Notes under the pieces: generated by a model | The model's input: only the letters and a program-made list of their open reading frames with translations | Databases searched by the model: none | What the model was told of the DNA's origin: nothing | Source: Puccinellia tenuiflora | Lineage: Eukaryota > Streptophyta > Magnoliopsida > Poales > Poaceae | Assembly: GCA_012064385.1 (NCBI GenBank) | Contig: QRDG01000475.1 | Span: forward strand, 124,001-188,000 | Direction: 5' to 3' | Length of the DNA: 64,000 nt | Shown: piece by piece, positions 11,420 to 23,511 of the stretch | How the letters are laid out: every line of letters begins with the position of its first letter | Position numbering within the stretch: the stretch's first letter is position 1 | Program-made: the position numbers and the translations under genes

Positions 11420-12080
11420 GACACGTTGTGTCTAAGGATGGAATTGCGGTGGATCCTGAAAAGTATCTGCGGTGGACTAACTGGGAACCACCGAAGAATG
11501 TGGGAGAAATCCGTAGTTTCTTAGGGGCTGGCAGGATACTACCGGAGATTCATTGAGAATTTCTCAAAAATCGCCAAGCCTGTGACTGATTGCTAAAGAA
11601 GGGTAGAAGTATGAATGGTAAGAAGATTGAATCTAGCTTTCAAGAAATGAAGAAGCAATTAGTATCCGCCCCTGTTCTTGTCTGCCGGATATAGAGAAAG
11701 ATTTCCAAGTCTATTGTGACGCTTCACGTCATGGCTTGGGAAGTGTGTTAATGCAAGGAGGCAAGGTAGTGTCTTATGCTTCAAGACAGCTTAAGAAGCA
11801 TGAAGTTAATTACCCCACTCATGACTTGGAGTTAGCTTCAGTGGTACATGCTTTGAAGACATGGAGGCAATATTTGTTTGGCACGTTGTGAAGTGTTCAC
11901 TGACCACAAAAGTCTGAAATATATCTTTGCCCAGAAGGAGTTGAATATGCGTCAGAGAAGATGGTTAGAACTTATCAAAGACTATGATTTGAGTATACAG
12001 TACCATCCTGGAAAAGCCAACGTAGTGGCTGACGCTTTGAGCCGCAAGGTTCTGCAATGGACTTACAGCAGGAGAATCTG
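11420..12080 (+). pseudogene. RT thumb and RNase H of the chromovirus
   Basis: After the FIDD block the sequence gives the thumb (FLGHVVSKDGIAVDP in broken frames) and RNase H. The RNase H is visible as YCDASRHGLGSVLMQ (about 11710), VFTDHKSLKYIF (about 11890) and YHPGKANVVADALSRK (about 12002). RNase H removes the RNA strand during reverse transcription. Indels near 11450, 11590, 11680 and 11875 break the frame. Confidence 0.85.
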
Positions 12081-12235
12081 AAGACTTGCAAAGGATTTAA
12101 GGATCTTAGGTTGGAAGTAGTACCCGAAGGATTCCTAGCGTCATTAGAAGTGCAACCAGTTTTGATGGACAGAATCAAAGAAGCTCAGAAAGGTGATAAA
12201 GTGATGGAAGAAATCAAGAAGAATCTGACTAAAGG

Positions 12236-12479
12236 NNNNNNNNNNNNNNNNNNNNNNNNNNNNNNNNNNNNNNNNNNNNNNNNNNNNNNNNNNNNNNNNN
12301 NNNNNNNNNNNNNNNNNNNNNNNNNNNNNNNNNNNNNNNNNNNNNNNNNNNNNNNNNNNNNNNNNNNNNNNNNNNNNNNNNNNNNNNNNNNNNNNNNNNN
12401 NNNNNNNNNNNNNNNNNNNNNNNNNNNNNNNNNNNNNNNNNNNNNNNNNNNNNNNNNNNNNNNNNNNNNNNNNNNNNNN
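12236..12479. other. Assembly gap (244 N)
   Basis: Unsequenced bases inside pol. The gap removes the integrase zinc-binding region and the first catalytic Asp, so their state is unknown. Predicted proteins spanning it are meaningless. Confidence 1.
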
Positions 12480-13435
12480 GGACCGTTTGATGAAGGTAGC
12501 TCACTTCATGCCCGTGAAGACTACCTATAGAAGTGCCAAGCTAGCAGAAATGTATATGAAGAGAATTGTTTGCTTACACAGAGTTCCTAAGAAGATTGTA
12601 TCTGATAGGGGTACCCAATTTACCTCTCATTTCTGGAAGCAATTGCATGAATCACTTGGAACCAGGCTGGAGTTTAGCACAGCTTTCCACCCACAGACTG
12701 ATGGACAAACAGAAAGAGTAAATCAGATTTTAGAGGATATGCTGAGAGCATGCGCATTGGACTATAAGTCTAGCTGGGATGATAACCTTCCATATGCTGA
12801 GTTCTCTTACAACAATAGTTTTCAAGTCAGCATTGGAATGTCACCGTTTGAAGCCCTGTATGGAAGGAAATGAACTACACCTTCGCTGTGGAATGGTGTA
12901 GGAGAATGTAGTTTGTTTGGTCCGGACATTATTCAAGAGGCCGAAGAGAAGGTTAGGTTGATTAAAGACCGATTGAAGATAGCCCAGTCAAGACAGAAGA
13001 GTTATGCAGATTCCAAGAGAAGAGAGATTACTTATGAGGTAGGAGATAGAGCCTATCTTAGAGTTTCACCCCTACGTGGAGTGAAGAGATTTGGGATCAA
13101 AGGAAAGTTGGCACCTCGATTTATCGGACCCTACAAGATTTTTATCTCGCAAAGGAGAAGTAGCTTATGAGTTGGAATTACCGGATGTCTTGTCAGCTGT
13201 CCATAATGTTTTCCATGTGAGCCAGTTGAAGAAATGTCATACGGAGATGGCAGAAACACCATTGAGAGATACAGTGCCCCTAGAGGAAGTTCAACTAGAA
13301 AGTGACCTTACATATGAGGAAAGGCCTATAAAAATCTTGGAGACAGCAGAAAGGGTCACTAGAACAAAGACAATAAAGTTTTGCAAGGTTCAGTGGAATC
13401 ACCACACAGAGGAAGAAGCAACATGGGAAAGATAA
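12480..13435 (+). pseudogene. Integrase core and chromodomain
   Basis: The catalytic core continues after the gap with the second Asp in SDRGTQF (about 12600) and the Glu in TDGQTERVN (about 12700). An in-frame stop follows GMSPFEALYGRK at 12871. The C-terminal domain (PRFIGPYKI) is followed by a frameshift at about 13140. The last part has FHVSQLKKC and, at about 13350-13432, a chromodomain ending VQWNHHTEEEATWE. Chromodomains tether such integrases to marked chromatin. The frame ends in TAA at 13433-13435. Confidence 0.9.
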
Positions 13436-13502
13436 GATGATCTCCGAGCAGACCACCCTCACCTATTTGCTAGCCAATCCGAATCTCGGGGACGAGATTC
13501 AT

Positions 13503-13519
13503 CTTAAGGGGGTTAGGTT
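13503..13519 (+). promoter_or_regulatory. Polypurine tract
   Basis: CTTAAGGGGGTTAGG immediately before the 3' LTR, the plus-strand primer site of the element. Confidence 0.75.
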
Positions 13520-16500
13520 TGTAACATCCCAATTTTTTAAAAAATTGCATTTCATGCATCTCATGGCATCATTCCTTGCATTTATGCATTTATTCTTTGG
13601 TGGTTGTTATTTTTCTCTAAAAACAAAAATTATTTCATCTATATTTTTTCTTTTAAGAAAAATGCCAATAAAGGCCATTTTAATGCCAGTGGCATTCTTG
13701 TAAATAAAAAGTATGCAAAATATTTTACAAATGAGTTATTATGGTAAAGTTTTTAATTTAAATTTTTTACAATTTTACTTCATAAATTTGGCCTGTTATT
13801 TTAAAAGATATTAGCAATTTCAGGAAAAAAAGGAAAAGGGCCAGCCGAGCCAGCCAACTCGGGCCAGCCCAGCAAGCAGCCCACCTGCGCCCTCTCCTCT
13901 CCCCTCTCACTAATGCGCAGGACCCGCATGTCAGCATCATCCCCAACGACGCGGGAGCTCGCCCGTCGCCCCGTCGACTCCCTCTCGTAATTGCGCACTC
14001 CCGCAAGTGCGAACTGCCGCACCATCGCGCGCCTCTTAACCCCTACCACCTCCTCTCCATTTGCCCCCTCCTCTCACCTCCCAATAGCCCCCGGGCTGCC
14101 CACACTCGTGCTCGCCATCCCGCCACCTGACGCCACCGTCGAGCTCCGATTCCGGTGAATTCCGGCGTCTCCACGCCATTTCTCTCCTCCCCGTTCCATT
14201 ATTTCCTCATTGCATACCTTTTTGACAAGGTTTGGCATCTCCTCGGTCCCCAGGTTGACGAGAACATCCTCGACCGTGCTCGGCCGCCGCCTCCATCGAC
14301 TCCGGCGAAGGATTGCGGGAGAACGAGGATGCCCCGCCGTCGACAACCACGCCAACACGCCCGCCTCGACCTCCTCTATCCGAAGGTATCAAAAGCCCCT
14401 TCCCTCTCCCCTCCATTGCGTCGGAACTCGCCTCGCCACGCGCGTCGCCGCCATCGTCGGGCTCCGGCTAGGGTTTCGGCCGGTGCGCCGCCGGTTTATG
14501 ACCCTTTCAATCTGGGCCGTTAGATCTTGATCGGTCGGCCATGTTTTAATTTAAATACCGAATCGGTATCATCCAATCGGGAGCCGCCACGTGGCCCGGT
14601 TTCTTTTATCTTTTTCTGTTTTCCTATTTTTAGACAGAAATTTATCCAATCTTGTAAATTCAATATCTTTTGAACCACAAATCCAAATCCAATGATTTTG
14701 ATGTCTACGGATTCAGCAAAATTAGTATAATTTATTAGTTTAGTTTTTGTTAATTTTTGTATCGTGCAGGAACTTGTTATTTACAGAATGGTTATTAACT
14801 TGTTTAGGCCATAAAATGAGTTCTATAAATCCTTTTTGAGTGAATCAAATTGTTAAATTCTTGTTTAGATGTCCTATGTACAGTAGCAATGTTTACCAAA
14901 TTTTAAAAAAAATTATGCAGAAACATTAGAATTTGTGTTAGTACCTTTGTTTTAGTGTTTTGGATTTATTCCTAATAAGTAAATTAATAAAAATTGTTTT
15001 GTGGCATCATGCATGTAGAACAACCAGAGAACAGAAAGTAAATTTATATTAGTGTTTTTGTAAAATTTGCACATTCATGCATGGCATATTTTTGTATTTG
15101 TCACTTGTGTGAATTTGTATGTTTATTTGTGTGTTTTGTATTTTGTTAGATTACTCAGAGGGTTACGAAGACTTTGGTGGTTGCTATTCCTGCCACTCTT
15201 GTTGCCAAGGCAAGTGGCACACTTGCATATTTTTGTCCTATTATTTTGATATATGCATGTTGTAGTATTACTTTGAAAATAGCATGATAGGTTTATTAGT
15301 ATGGCTAAGCTAAAAATGTTTAGAATAGTTTTCTCCTTTTTGCTAGATGGTCTAGATGAACCTATGATAACTTGGTAGAATTGCAGAAATCTATACCTAA
15401 TAATAAAAGTGTTAAGGATTTTGCGGTTTGGTTTGGTACGTCATTAAAAATACCCCTAAAGTTGAGTGAAATTACCCTCACTGCCATCCATAAGTTGCAT
15501 ACCGTTTTGTTTGTCTTCCTACCCGCACAGAAGAAAAAAAAGACAAAGAAAACACTAGAGGCAAGCCACGACTGATCCGCTCCGTCGGCAGGTGGCCGCT
15601 CTGCCCCGTCCCGTGACCAACAGCCGGCGGGAGAGGCAGCTGGCTGCTTGATTCCCCTCCCAGCCCAGTGAGTTAGCGCGGTCGCGCTAGGGGACATAGA
15701 CGCGAGCTCCAGAAGGCGGCCATGGCCATGGCTGCTGACTTCCCGCCAGCGGCCGGCCTAAGCTGATACGAGGTGGAACAAGAGCGACGCAGGCAGAGCC
15801 TCCCATCCGCAAGATGAGTCGTGCTTGTTCTGTCTCCTCTCCGTCGATCCGATTCAGTCAGGAGAAGCACCAACCCATGATTGATGCGTCGATTGGATCA
15901 GCAGCAGGTCACCGTCTTCTTCCTGGTTGATGGGTCGCTGTTGGGAATTACAGAGTATGTAGCGAGTTTTCTTCCTGGTTGATGCCCTGATGGTAAGGAT
16001 TTATGGGTGTCAGCCAACTATATTAGTCTAACACACATCTATATAGCGAGTTTTCTCCCAAGTGAATTTATACATACAAAGTTCTTTAATTCCTACTCTA
16101 TCACTCTTTTCAATCTTTAGTTTCATTAGGAATTCTTGAGATGCACAGAGGCCTGTCTTTTGATCGAAAAGGTACTGTAGCAATTAATTAAAATTGCTTG
16201 CCGGCATTAGAATTTCCAGTCTTAAAGTACTAGCTCTAAACTGAACGTAAATCAGATCCCGGGATCATTAGACACGATCCTCTTATTACTGAATCTGCAT
16301 CTTATCACTCAATTCAGCATTCCTGCATTTCATATAGATTCGAGGTATTTGTCTGGTTGATTAGGTTCGATTCGATAGTTATAAGTTACCCAGACCAGAG
16401 TCCAACAACAATAGGAAATCGAATTGACACACCAGCCCGGGCCAATAAAAGCCACCTGTTTCGTTGCTCGCGAAAAGCCGAAGCGAATCGATGATGTCGA

Positions 16501-18652
16501 CAGAGCTAGAGGCTGCCATCACAGTGCTTCCTTCGCCTGCTCGCCGATGTAGCTCCTCGGGACGACTAATGTATCCTCCCTCCGCAGCTCCATCTGGCTC
16601 CGATTCCGCCAGCTGCGGGCCCTGTAGGCGCCCCGACGGACAGCAGACTGAGTCGGCCGCTTGGCCAGGCTCGAAGGCCACACTGCACCGGCGCTGGACG
16701 ATAGAGGAGAATTCGGCCGGGAGGCGTGTACCAAGATCGCAAGGCCGGCGCGGCTTTGGGCGCGAGGTGCTCGCTGGAGGAGCTGCTTGGTGGGGTTCAG
16801 TGGGATGTGCGTGTGGGGCTGGCGGGGACAGGAAAGTTAGTGTTTTTATGCAGAATACATTTTTGTCCTTTTTACAATCTATACAAGAGCCTAAGTAAAA
16901 TTTACTTCCATTGTATGTGCATCTTGCTTTAAGCTTGCCCTTCATGGATACATATTTAACTTTAAGCTTCAACTCATTGATATGCATAACTTACTGAATT
17001 TTACTGAATCTTACTGTGGCTTTGTTTGCTTGCTTTCCGGCAATGGTGGAGTATCTCAATTGGTTGTCTATGCTTAGAAGTTCTCTGCTACGGTGTGAAG
17101 ATTAATCCTTATGTTCTTCACCTTTTCTGCTTATCAACTTCTGCGAAAGCTTTAGGCACTTCTGTATGGAAGTCCTGTTATGTTTTCATCGGTAAGTGTC
17201 CTTAATTTTAGAGCTATATGTTATTTCTCTTAGATGAATTTTAAGACGCTCAGTTACTGAAAATTCAGTTGAAACCGTCGATTGTTTGGCTTTATGAATT
17301 AGCGAGTGCATCAAGATGGAAAGGAAATAATTCTGTCAGATTTAAGGGGTGAAAGCTAACATAATTTCAATGGTATGACACCCTAAAATTATTTGTGTTA
17401 CATTGTTATCAATATTACACATATGGCTTTGAGAAAAATAAATGCGATTCTCTAGATGATGTCGGACAAGATCACCAATTGGTCGCTTAGATGTTAATCT
17501 TCCAAAAGTTGAATTCTATTCTCTCCCGTCGCAACGCACGGGCACGTTTGCTAGTGCTATGCTAAAATATTGTTTTGTTAAAAGAAAAATTTCTACTAAG
17601 TTAAAGAACCTCCTGGGTGGATTTTGGCATTGCTTGGTGGTTTATAGTTGAAGTGGCTACTCGGGGCCATGTCTATGGTGTTTTTCACCTGAGATTGGCT
17701 CACTTGCGGACGACCACCCAGGGACAAAGAGATCGAAGTTACTCCGAGTTTTAGTTAGCTTACCGTGCAGCCATAAGTCATATGGGCTTTGCCTTGACTA
17801 AGTATGTCGCGTGGAACCGGCCCGGCTTGACAAGTAGATGTAGAGGATGTAGGTGGAACGGGTCAAGATGACAGTGGTCAGGGAAGCGCTTCGGAACAGT
17901 CTCGGCTCCATCCTCTCCTTTCCTTTTCACTTCAAGAAGGTCAAGGTCAGAATGGGCTGATGGAGTCTTATGGTGAAAGTGCACAACCTCTGTAGAGTGT
18001 CAATCTAAGTACTTAGCCGTGTCCCCGGTTACGGACAATTTTGAGCTGTTGGACGAGGACGTCAACGGAAGATCTCATCATTAAAATTTTCATAAGTTAC
18101 AATTTTGATGGCTCAACAAGGGTAGTTGAGACAATGGTTGTCATACCATACTTGTCTCGTTTAGATGAAAAAGTGTTTTGAAAAGAGATAGGAAAAATTG
18201 GCTTTATGCAAATCAGCCTTCAAACTCCACAAGCCAAATATGCATATAGGTTATTAGAGTTTTCCCACTATGAGTCCACAGAGTGTCACTTGCCAGATCC
18301 ATTCCTATGGTTCTGACCAATGTTTTGGCTGTAACCTACGTGTTGCAGGTTGTTCTGACGATGAGTAAGGAATGACGGTGGGTTTCGAGTCTTCAACCGA
18401 CATGCTCGCCTGTGGCTGCATGAAGATGATGAGGGCTCCATGAAGAATAAAGTTATTTCCGCTGTTTACTCTTTGAGCTAGCCTTGAGCTATGCAAATTG
18501 TAATGGATATTTTCCTAAGTACTTGGATCATTCATGTAATAATTGATGCACTGTTGTGATATTCATCTTAACTATGTATGCAAATGATTCGATCCTGAGA
18601 TTTGCACTATACACAGGGATCGTGCCTATATTTTAAGTGCAGGTCCACTACA
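13520..18652 (+). repeat. 3' LTR of the chromovirus, interrupted by a Helitron
   Basis: Starts TGTAACATCCCAA and ends GGTCCACTACA, parallel to the 5' LTR throughout. Total 5133 bp; without the Helitron (2165 bp) it is 2968 bp, close to the 2943 bp of the 5' LTR. Many point differences and small indels show that the two LTRs diverged long ago. Confidence 0.9.
15390..17554 (+). mobile_element. Non-autonomous Helitron
   Basis: Begins TCTATACCTAATAATAAAAG and ends CGCAACGCACGGGCACG...TTTGCTAG, the classic plant Helitron ends (5' TC, 3' CTAG). A 3' hairpin is formed by CCCGT and ACGGG at about 17525-17542. It sits exactly between A15389 and T17555. The partner LTR shows the uninterrupted site at A6842/T6843, proving the borders. 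2165 bp, no RepHel ORF. Two GC-rich blocks (about 15570-15850 and 16460-16830) could be captured gene pieces, but no protein family is recognisable. Confidence 0.93.
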
Positions 18653-19848
18653 GGCCACAGCCCGCCTCTGCCCCTCGGGCACCCCCTCGGCCGCCTCCGA
18701 TGCCTATAAAATCAACCCCGACAAAAAAACCCTAGCCCCCGAAGGATTTTCCCAAATACGATACAGAGCTCCGCCGCCATTGCCGACAAGTTTTGGGGGT
18801 TCAGAAGGTCCTGTTCCGGTACCCTGCTGGGACGGGGATCGACCGCCGGGGCCATCTCCATCAACGCCGCTGCTTCCCGTGATGAGGAGGGAGTAGTCCC
18901 TCACCGGGGCTGAGGCTTATACAAGTAGCTATGTGGTTATCTCTCTCTCTCCCATGATGTGATCTTCGTTGTGATCATGAGCTTTGTTAGTATAGTTGAA
19001 TACATGATGTTTCCCCATGTGTAATGGATATGATGTTGCTCAAGTGGTGTTATCCAGTATAATTTGCGGAGTCACCGTTGTGATCACGGTACCTCAGTGA
19101 CAGTGTGGGTGCCGTGTGTGACTCTATGCATCAAGATTAGAGGGATCTTCATCATGAGTTTGTTCTTTATTATTGTTGGATTGAATAGATCATGAGGTTT
19201 CTTGATGCTTGTGTTATTGAAGACAGAGACTATTCAAGAAATAGGTTGTGGTGTTTGTTAGTACTATCTTTGGATGCGGATAGTGACAGCATGAAGTGTC
19301 CATAGATGTGGAATACGAACTTTAAGGTGTGCTTCTCGTAGCCCTACGCAATTCTCATCCTATTTGATCCACAAAAGAATGATCTCCGAGTAATGTCTAC
19401 CATGCATGTGTTTTTGTGGGAACTATCATGTGTTTAATTATGTTAATGATGTTGAGAGTAGTCACTAGTGAAAGTATGAAGCTTAGGCCTTGTTTCCAAG
19501 CATTGATACACCTTTTTAGTCACTTTTGTCACTTGTTTGCTTGCTTCCATTTTTATTACAGAATTACAAAATCACCTTTTACCATCCATATCACTTGCAT
19601 TTTACCATCTCTTCGCCGAACTAGTGCACCTATACGACTGACAATTGTATTAGGTGTGTTGGGGACACAAGAGACTTCTTGTATCATAATTGCAGGGTTG
19701 CTTGAGAGGGATATCTTTGACCTCTACCTCCCTGAGTTCGATAAACCTTGGGTTACTCACTTAAGGGAAAATTGCCGCTGTCCTACAAACCTCTGCGCTT
19801 GGAGGCCCAACAAGTCTACAAGAATAGAAGCGTGTAGTAGACATCAAT
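18653..19848 (+). repeat. Right part of another LTR (Athila-like)
   Basis: Directly abuts the chromovirus. It contains a TATA-like CCTATAAAATC at about 18702 followed by leader-like sequence, a CT-rich run at about 18940, and a terminal stretch (about 19690-19848) ending ...GTAGACATCA. I associate that wording with Athila-type (Sabrina/BAGY-2 like) LTRs of Triticeae from memory; this is not proven here. The left end is missing and no primer site follows, so it is a truncated or solo LTR. The ORF at 19416-19850 is not a real gene. Confidence 0.5.
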
Positions 19849-21097
19849 AATAAAGAAAAGCTCCCCCAAGATTCGTGCATTATCCTTAGGATTTGCATTT
19901 GAATACAAAACGCGCACACACACGGGATCATTACTCCTCATATGCCATTTAAATCACTAGCAAGATCAATAAGACATAGAGATCCACAAGAGGCAAGGAA
20001 GACAAAGGGAGTCGAAGAAAATACTTGGCAAGAGATGAGGCAAATAATAGCAAAGGCCAATGCAAGGAGAATCAAAAATATTCTAGCACAAATATAAATA
20101 TGGATTGTCCAAGGACAATGACCATTTGGAATTATTTTCCCGGTGATAGAGATATCCAAGAATATCCTCACAAGATAAATCATATGGCAAGGAATAAGAA
20201 TTAAAAACACCATATGTGGAAAGAATTTGTTGGTAGCTCTAACTATTCAAACCAACCGGCAAAGCCATGGTTAGAATAAGATGGAGCAAATGGTTTCTCA
20301 AAGTATATGGAAATGCATATTTGAGGAAAATCACACCAAGCAAAACTCAAACACACAAGATCAAAAAGAAAACCAAATAGAAGCACTCAATAAAATTGGA
20401 ACTTGTCCGAGCAAACATGCCACATAGGAATAAGATAATTTACAATATCAAATCCAAGTGACAAAACCTCAAATGTTCACGTTTTCTAGGATTGTAATAT
20501 GCACATAGCTTATTACTCCCCCATAATGTGATAATCCATTTCTTCTAAGCAAGAGGCAGGTAAAAACCAACTAGAGAAATTAATGGACATTATAGAATTT
20601 GAATTTCTCATGAATGATACATACCACATAGAGACTAGATAATCTTACTATATCAATACTATGTGGTGTACATCATGAATACACATTTTTGGGATTGTGA
20701 AGTGCACACAGCAAGTCACTCACCCAAAATTGGTATAGTCCATTAATCTCCCAAAAGAGCCAAATAAAATGCATACAAGATCCAATAAAAGGCTCAACAC
20801 AAAGTTTACACATACATGATACACAACTAACATACACATACTTGATTTCTCAAGATAAGTAAGAAAGAAGCACATCATATACAAACACATGCTAGAACAA
20901 AACTAACACATGCAAGGGGGCAAGTAACTTTCAATGTAAATGAGTTAAGTACAAGTTACCGCAAGGAGGAACATTGGGTATAAGATAGATATGTGATAAT
21001 CCAATTGACTTGGCTTGAGGAAAAATATAACCATGAAGATCCCTTACTTCTTCAAAAGATAGCCAAGTTTCCAATGTCCTCCAACACAACCTATTGA
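19849..21097 (-). other. Non-coding 3' part of the gag-only element
   Basis: About 1.25 kb of AT-rich sequence with no ORF of note. Loosely repeated wording (for example ACATAGAGACTAGATAAT, and pairs of TTGTGAAGTGCACA and TTGTAATATGCACA) suggests old internal duplication. It belongs to the internal region downstream of gag by position. Confidence 0.5.
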
Positions 21098-23460
21098 TCA
21101 AGTTTGAGCTTGTTGGTCCCCAACAAAGTTGGGTCCTAAGATGTTAGTCACAATAGGTTTGGGTACCCAAATGGTTCTTTTCTTGACACCACTTTGAGTT
21201 CCCACAGATTTGGCAAGCACATTGCCAACCCTATCCTTCATAATACAATAAACATCATCAATTATGATAGGGTTGGATAGGGTACCATTGGTGCATGAAG
21301 AAGCCAAATGCCCCTTCTCACGGCATTGATAGCAACATCGACTCTTCACTTTCTTCTTGATAGGCTCCTCAACTTGAGGAGCATTGACTTGAGTCTTCTT
21401 AGGAGGTGGTCGTTGTTCAACTCGTGGTTGAGCATGAGTTTGAACAAGAGGCCGCTTCCCTAGTTGCTTCTCACTAAGAGGCTTCTTCTTCATTGGGCAA
21501 GATCTAACGCGGTGCCCTTCAATCTTGCACTTGAAGCAAGTAATCTTGGCCAAATTCTTGACTTGTTCTTGGCCCTTCTTCTTGTCAATCTTGGAATTGT
21601 TCTTGTTGTTGGAGTTGAATCCAAGTCCACTCTTGTCATTGGGGGATTGTTGCACACTCAACATGTTGTCAAGTGTGGACTTCCCTTTATGACTCTTTTC
21701 CAAGCCTTTCTTCAAAGAAGTGGCTTGGGCCTTGAGCTCATTCCTTTCCTCTACATGGTTAGTGACAACACAAGTACTAGAGGAGGTAGATGCATCATTG
21801 TTAGAGCAACAAGGCAAGGAAAGTAATTCATCACATGATGTGCCAACATTGTGAGTGGATGAACTACGAGGACTAGCACATGGCAATATAGCATTATTAG
21901 TAGAGGATGTGCCAATGTCCACACGAGGCTCACTAGATGTTACCTTGGTAGTGATAGCCTCATGAGCTAGCTTTAGCCTATCATGGGACACTAGAACATC
22001 ATCATGAGAGCTAGATAGCTTTTTATGACTTTCTTCCAATTTCCCATAATTGCTAGTTAGCAACTCACGTTGAGCCCTTAGCTCAAAGTTCTCCCTTAAA
22101 ATGGATGCTTCACAAGGAGTAGAGTTAGTAGCACAAGAATCATTATTAATAGCAATAGGAGAACAAGTGGGAAGCTCTTTTAGCATTTAGGCTTGGAGTT
22201 ATCATGAGACTTAGTGAGATTTGCGAGAGAACCTTCCAAGGCTTTGAGTTCCTTTTCAAGTTTCTCATTATTCTCAAGAAGTCTAACATTTTCAACAACA
22301 AGCTCACTATTTTTAGTTTTAATGATTTTAGCAAGAGCTTGAGCATGATCATGGTCTTTTCTTAGTTTGGACATCTCTAGATTATTAGTCTCCTCAAGAT
22401 TAACAAGAGTTTCCTCAAGAGTCGACTTACGACTTTGCTCTTCTTCAAGAGAAATAGAGAAGTCCGCAATCTCATTGGCATAATCACGCTCACGAGCTTC
22501 CATTTTCTCAATGGTGTCTTCATACTCATCAATAACATTTTTACTTTCATCAACAATAGACATGATGTTTAAGAAAGTAGAGGAAGCATTATCATTTTTA
22601 CGAAGAGCATGAAGAACAACTTTTTTCATCTTATCTAAGAGAGCATCATTATCAACATCATCATTATTATTATCATCATCATTACTTGAGGATTTAGCCA
22701 TAAGGCAAAAGATAGTTGATGAAGAAGAACCATTAGTTGATGCATCACTTAGATTCACATCTTGTTTCATAAAGAGTTGGATTTCCTCCACATTGTTAGG
22801 AACACAAGGACTAGAGGAAACACAAGCATTTTGATCATGGCAACAAGATATAGCTAGCATATCATCATGAGATTTATTCATCCAATTTCTACATGATATG
22901 CAAGGACTATCAACACAAGCATGTAAAGCATTTATAGTGCTAGAAGTGTTTAAGTCCTTAGATGAAGCATTGCAATGAGATAGAGACAAAGGATCATTAA
23001 TAGTGAACTCACTATAAACATTGCAACGACCATCACTACTCACCATGTCATTAGTTTGTGGCTTACCACATATAGGTGGATTAGACGAAGTTGAGAACTC
23101 ATCACGACCGGAGGTGGAGGGAGAACAATCATCCTCAATAATTTTGGACACATCATATTTATCTTTAAGCTTTGTCCATAAGTCATGAGCATTCCAATAA
23201 GGCATGATTGACCCGAGAACTACATCACTCAAAACATGGACAATTGCATTAGATACTAGAGAATCAAGATAAGAGTTTTCCTCATCCGCTAAAGAAACCT
23301 TTTGGGAGTCCTTTGGAGGAGGAAATCCCATATCTAAAATTCTCTCTATATTAGGACTTATGTCCCTAAAAAGATTAAGCATGCGATTTTTTCAAACATC
23401 ATAATTTGTGCCATCGAATATAAAGTGGGATCGTGCACTAATTCCCTAAATGACATCTTT
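21098..23460 (-). pseudogene. Degenerate gag with two zinc knuckles
   Basis: Read on the minus strand. It starts near 23450 with copia-type gag wording (FDGTNY, RMLNLFRDISPNIERIL, then HDLWTKLKDKYDVS), followed by a low-complexity Ser/Asn/Asp region, a long coiled-coil region (about 22560-21930), and two CCHC zinc knuckles at the C-terminal end: CFKCKIEGHRVRSC and CYQCREKGHLASSC. Breaks are a TGA near 23393, a frame change before it, and a frameshift at about 22186 with TAG 22180-22182. Total about 760 codons, which is long for a gag. By wording it resembles UBN2-type copia gag, but with no pol present the superfamily stays open. It ends in TGA/TAG near 21098. Confidence 0.75.
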
Positions 23461-23496
23461 ACTCTCAAGGTGGTTAAGCCTAACAAGGAAAGACCT

Positions 23497-23510
23497 TGCT
23501 CTGATACCAA
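23497..23510 (-). promoter_or_regulatory. Primer binding site, minus strand
   Basis: Minus strand reads TTGGTATCAGAGCA, one base after the LTR end CTTTCA. This tRNA-Met type site fixes the orientation of the element and shows that 23512-25880 is its 5' LTR. Confidence 0.9.
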
Positions 23511-23511
23511 T

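Larger units (their letters stand above)
4992..18652 (+). mobile_element. Ty3/gypsy chromovirus (Tekay/Del type), full length with nested Helitron
   Basis: Complete layout on the plus strand: 5' LTR, tRNA-Met type primer site, an extra coiled-coil ORF, gag with zinc knuckle, protease, RT, RNase H, integrase, chromodomain, polypurine tract, 3' LTR. Both LTRs start TGTAACATCCCAA and end with CTACA. The chromodomain behind integrase marks the chromovirus branch; the long LTRs and protein wording fit Tekay/Del (inference from family knowledge). Coding parts are broken by many frameshifts, and 244 bases are unsequenced. The five bases left of the 5' LTR (CAATG) do not match those right of the 3' LTR (GGCCA), so no TSD is seen. 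Confidence 0.9.

Noticed and set aside
16379..16987. 202-codon minus-strand and 144-codon plus-strand frames in the Helitron
   Set aside because: Overlapping frames in a GC-rich block, no domain; could be distorted captured sequence but not a supportable gene.
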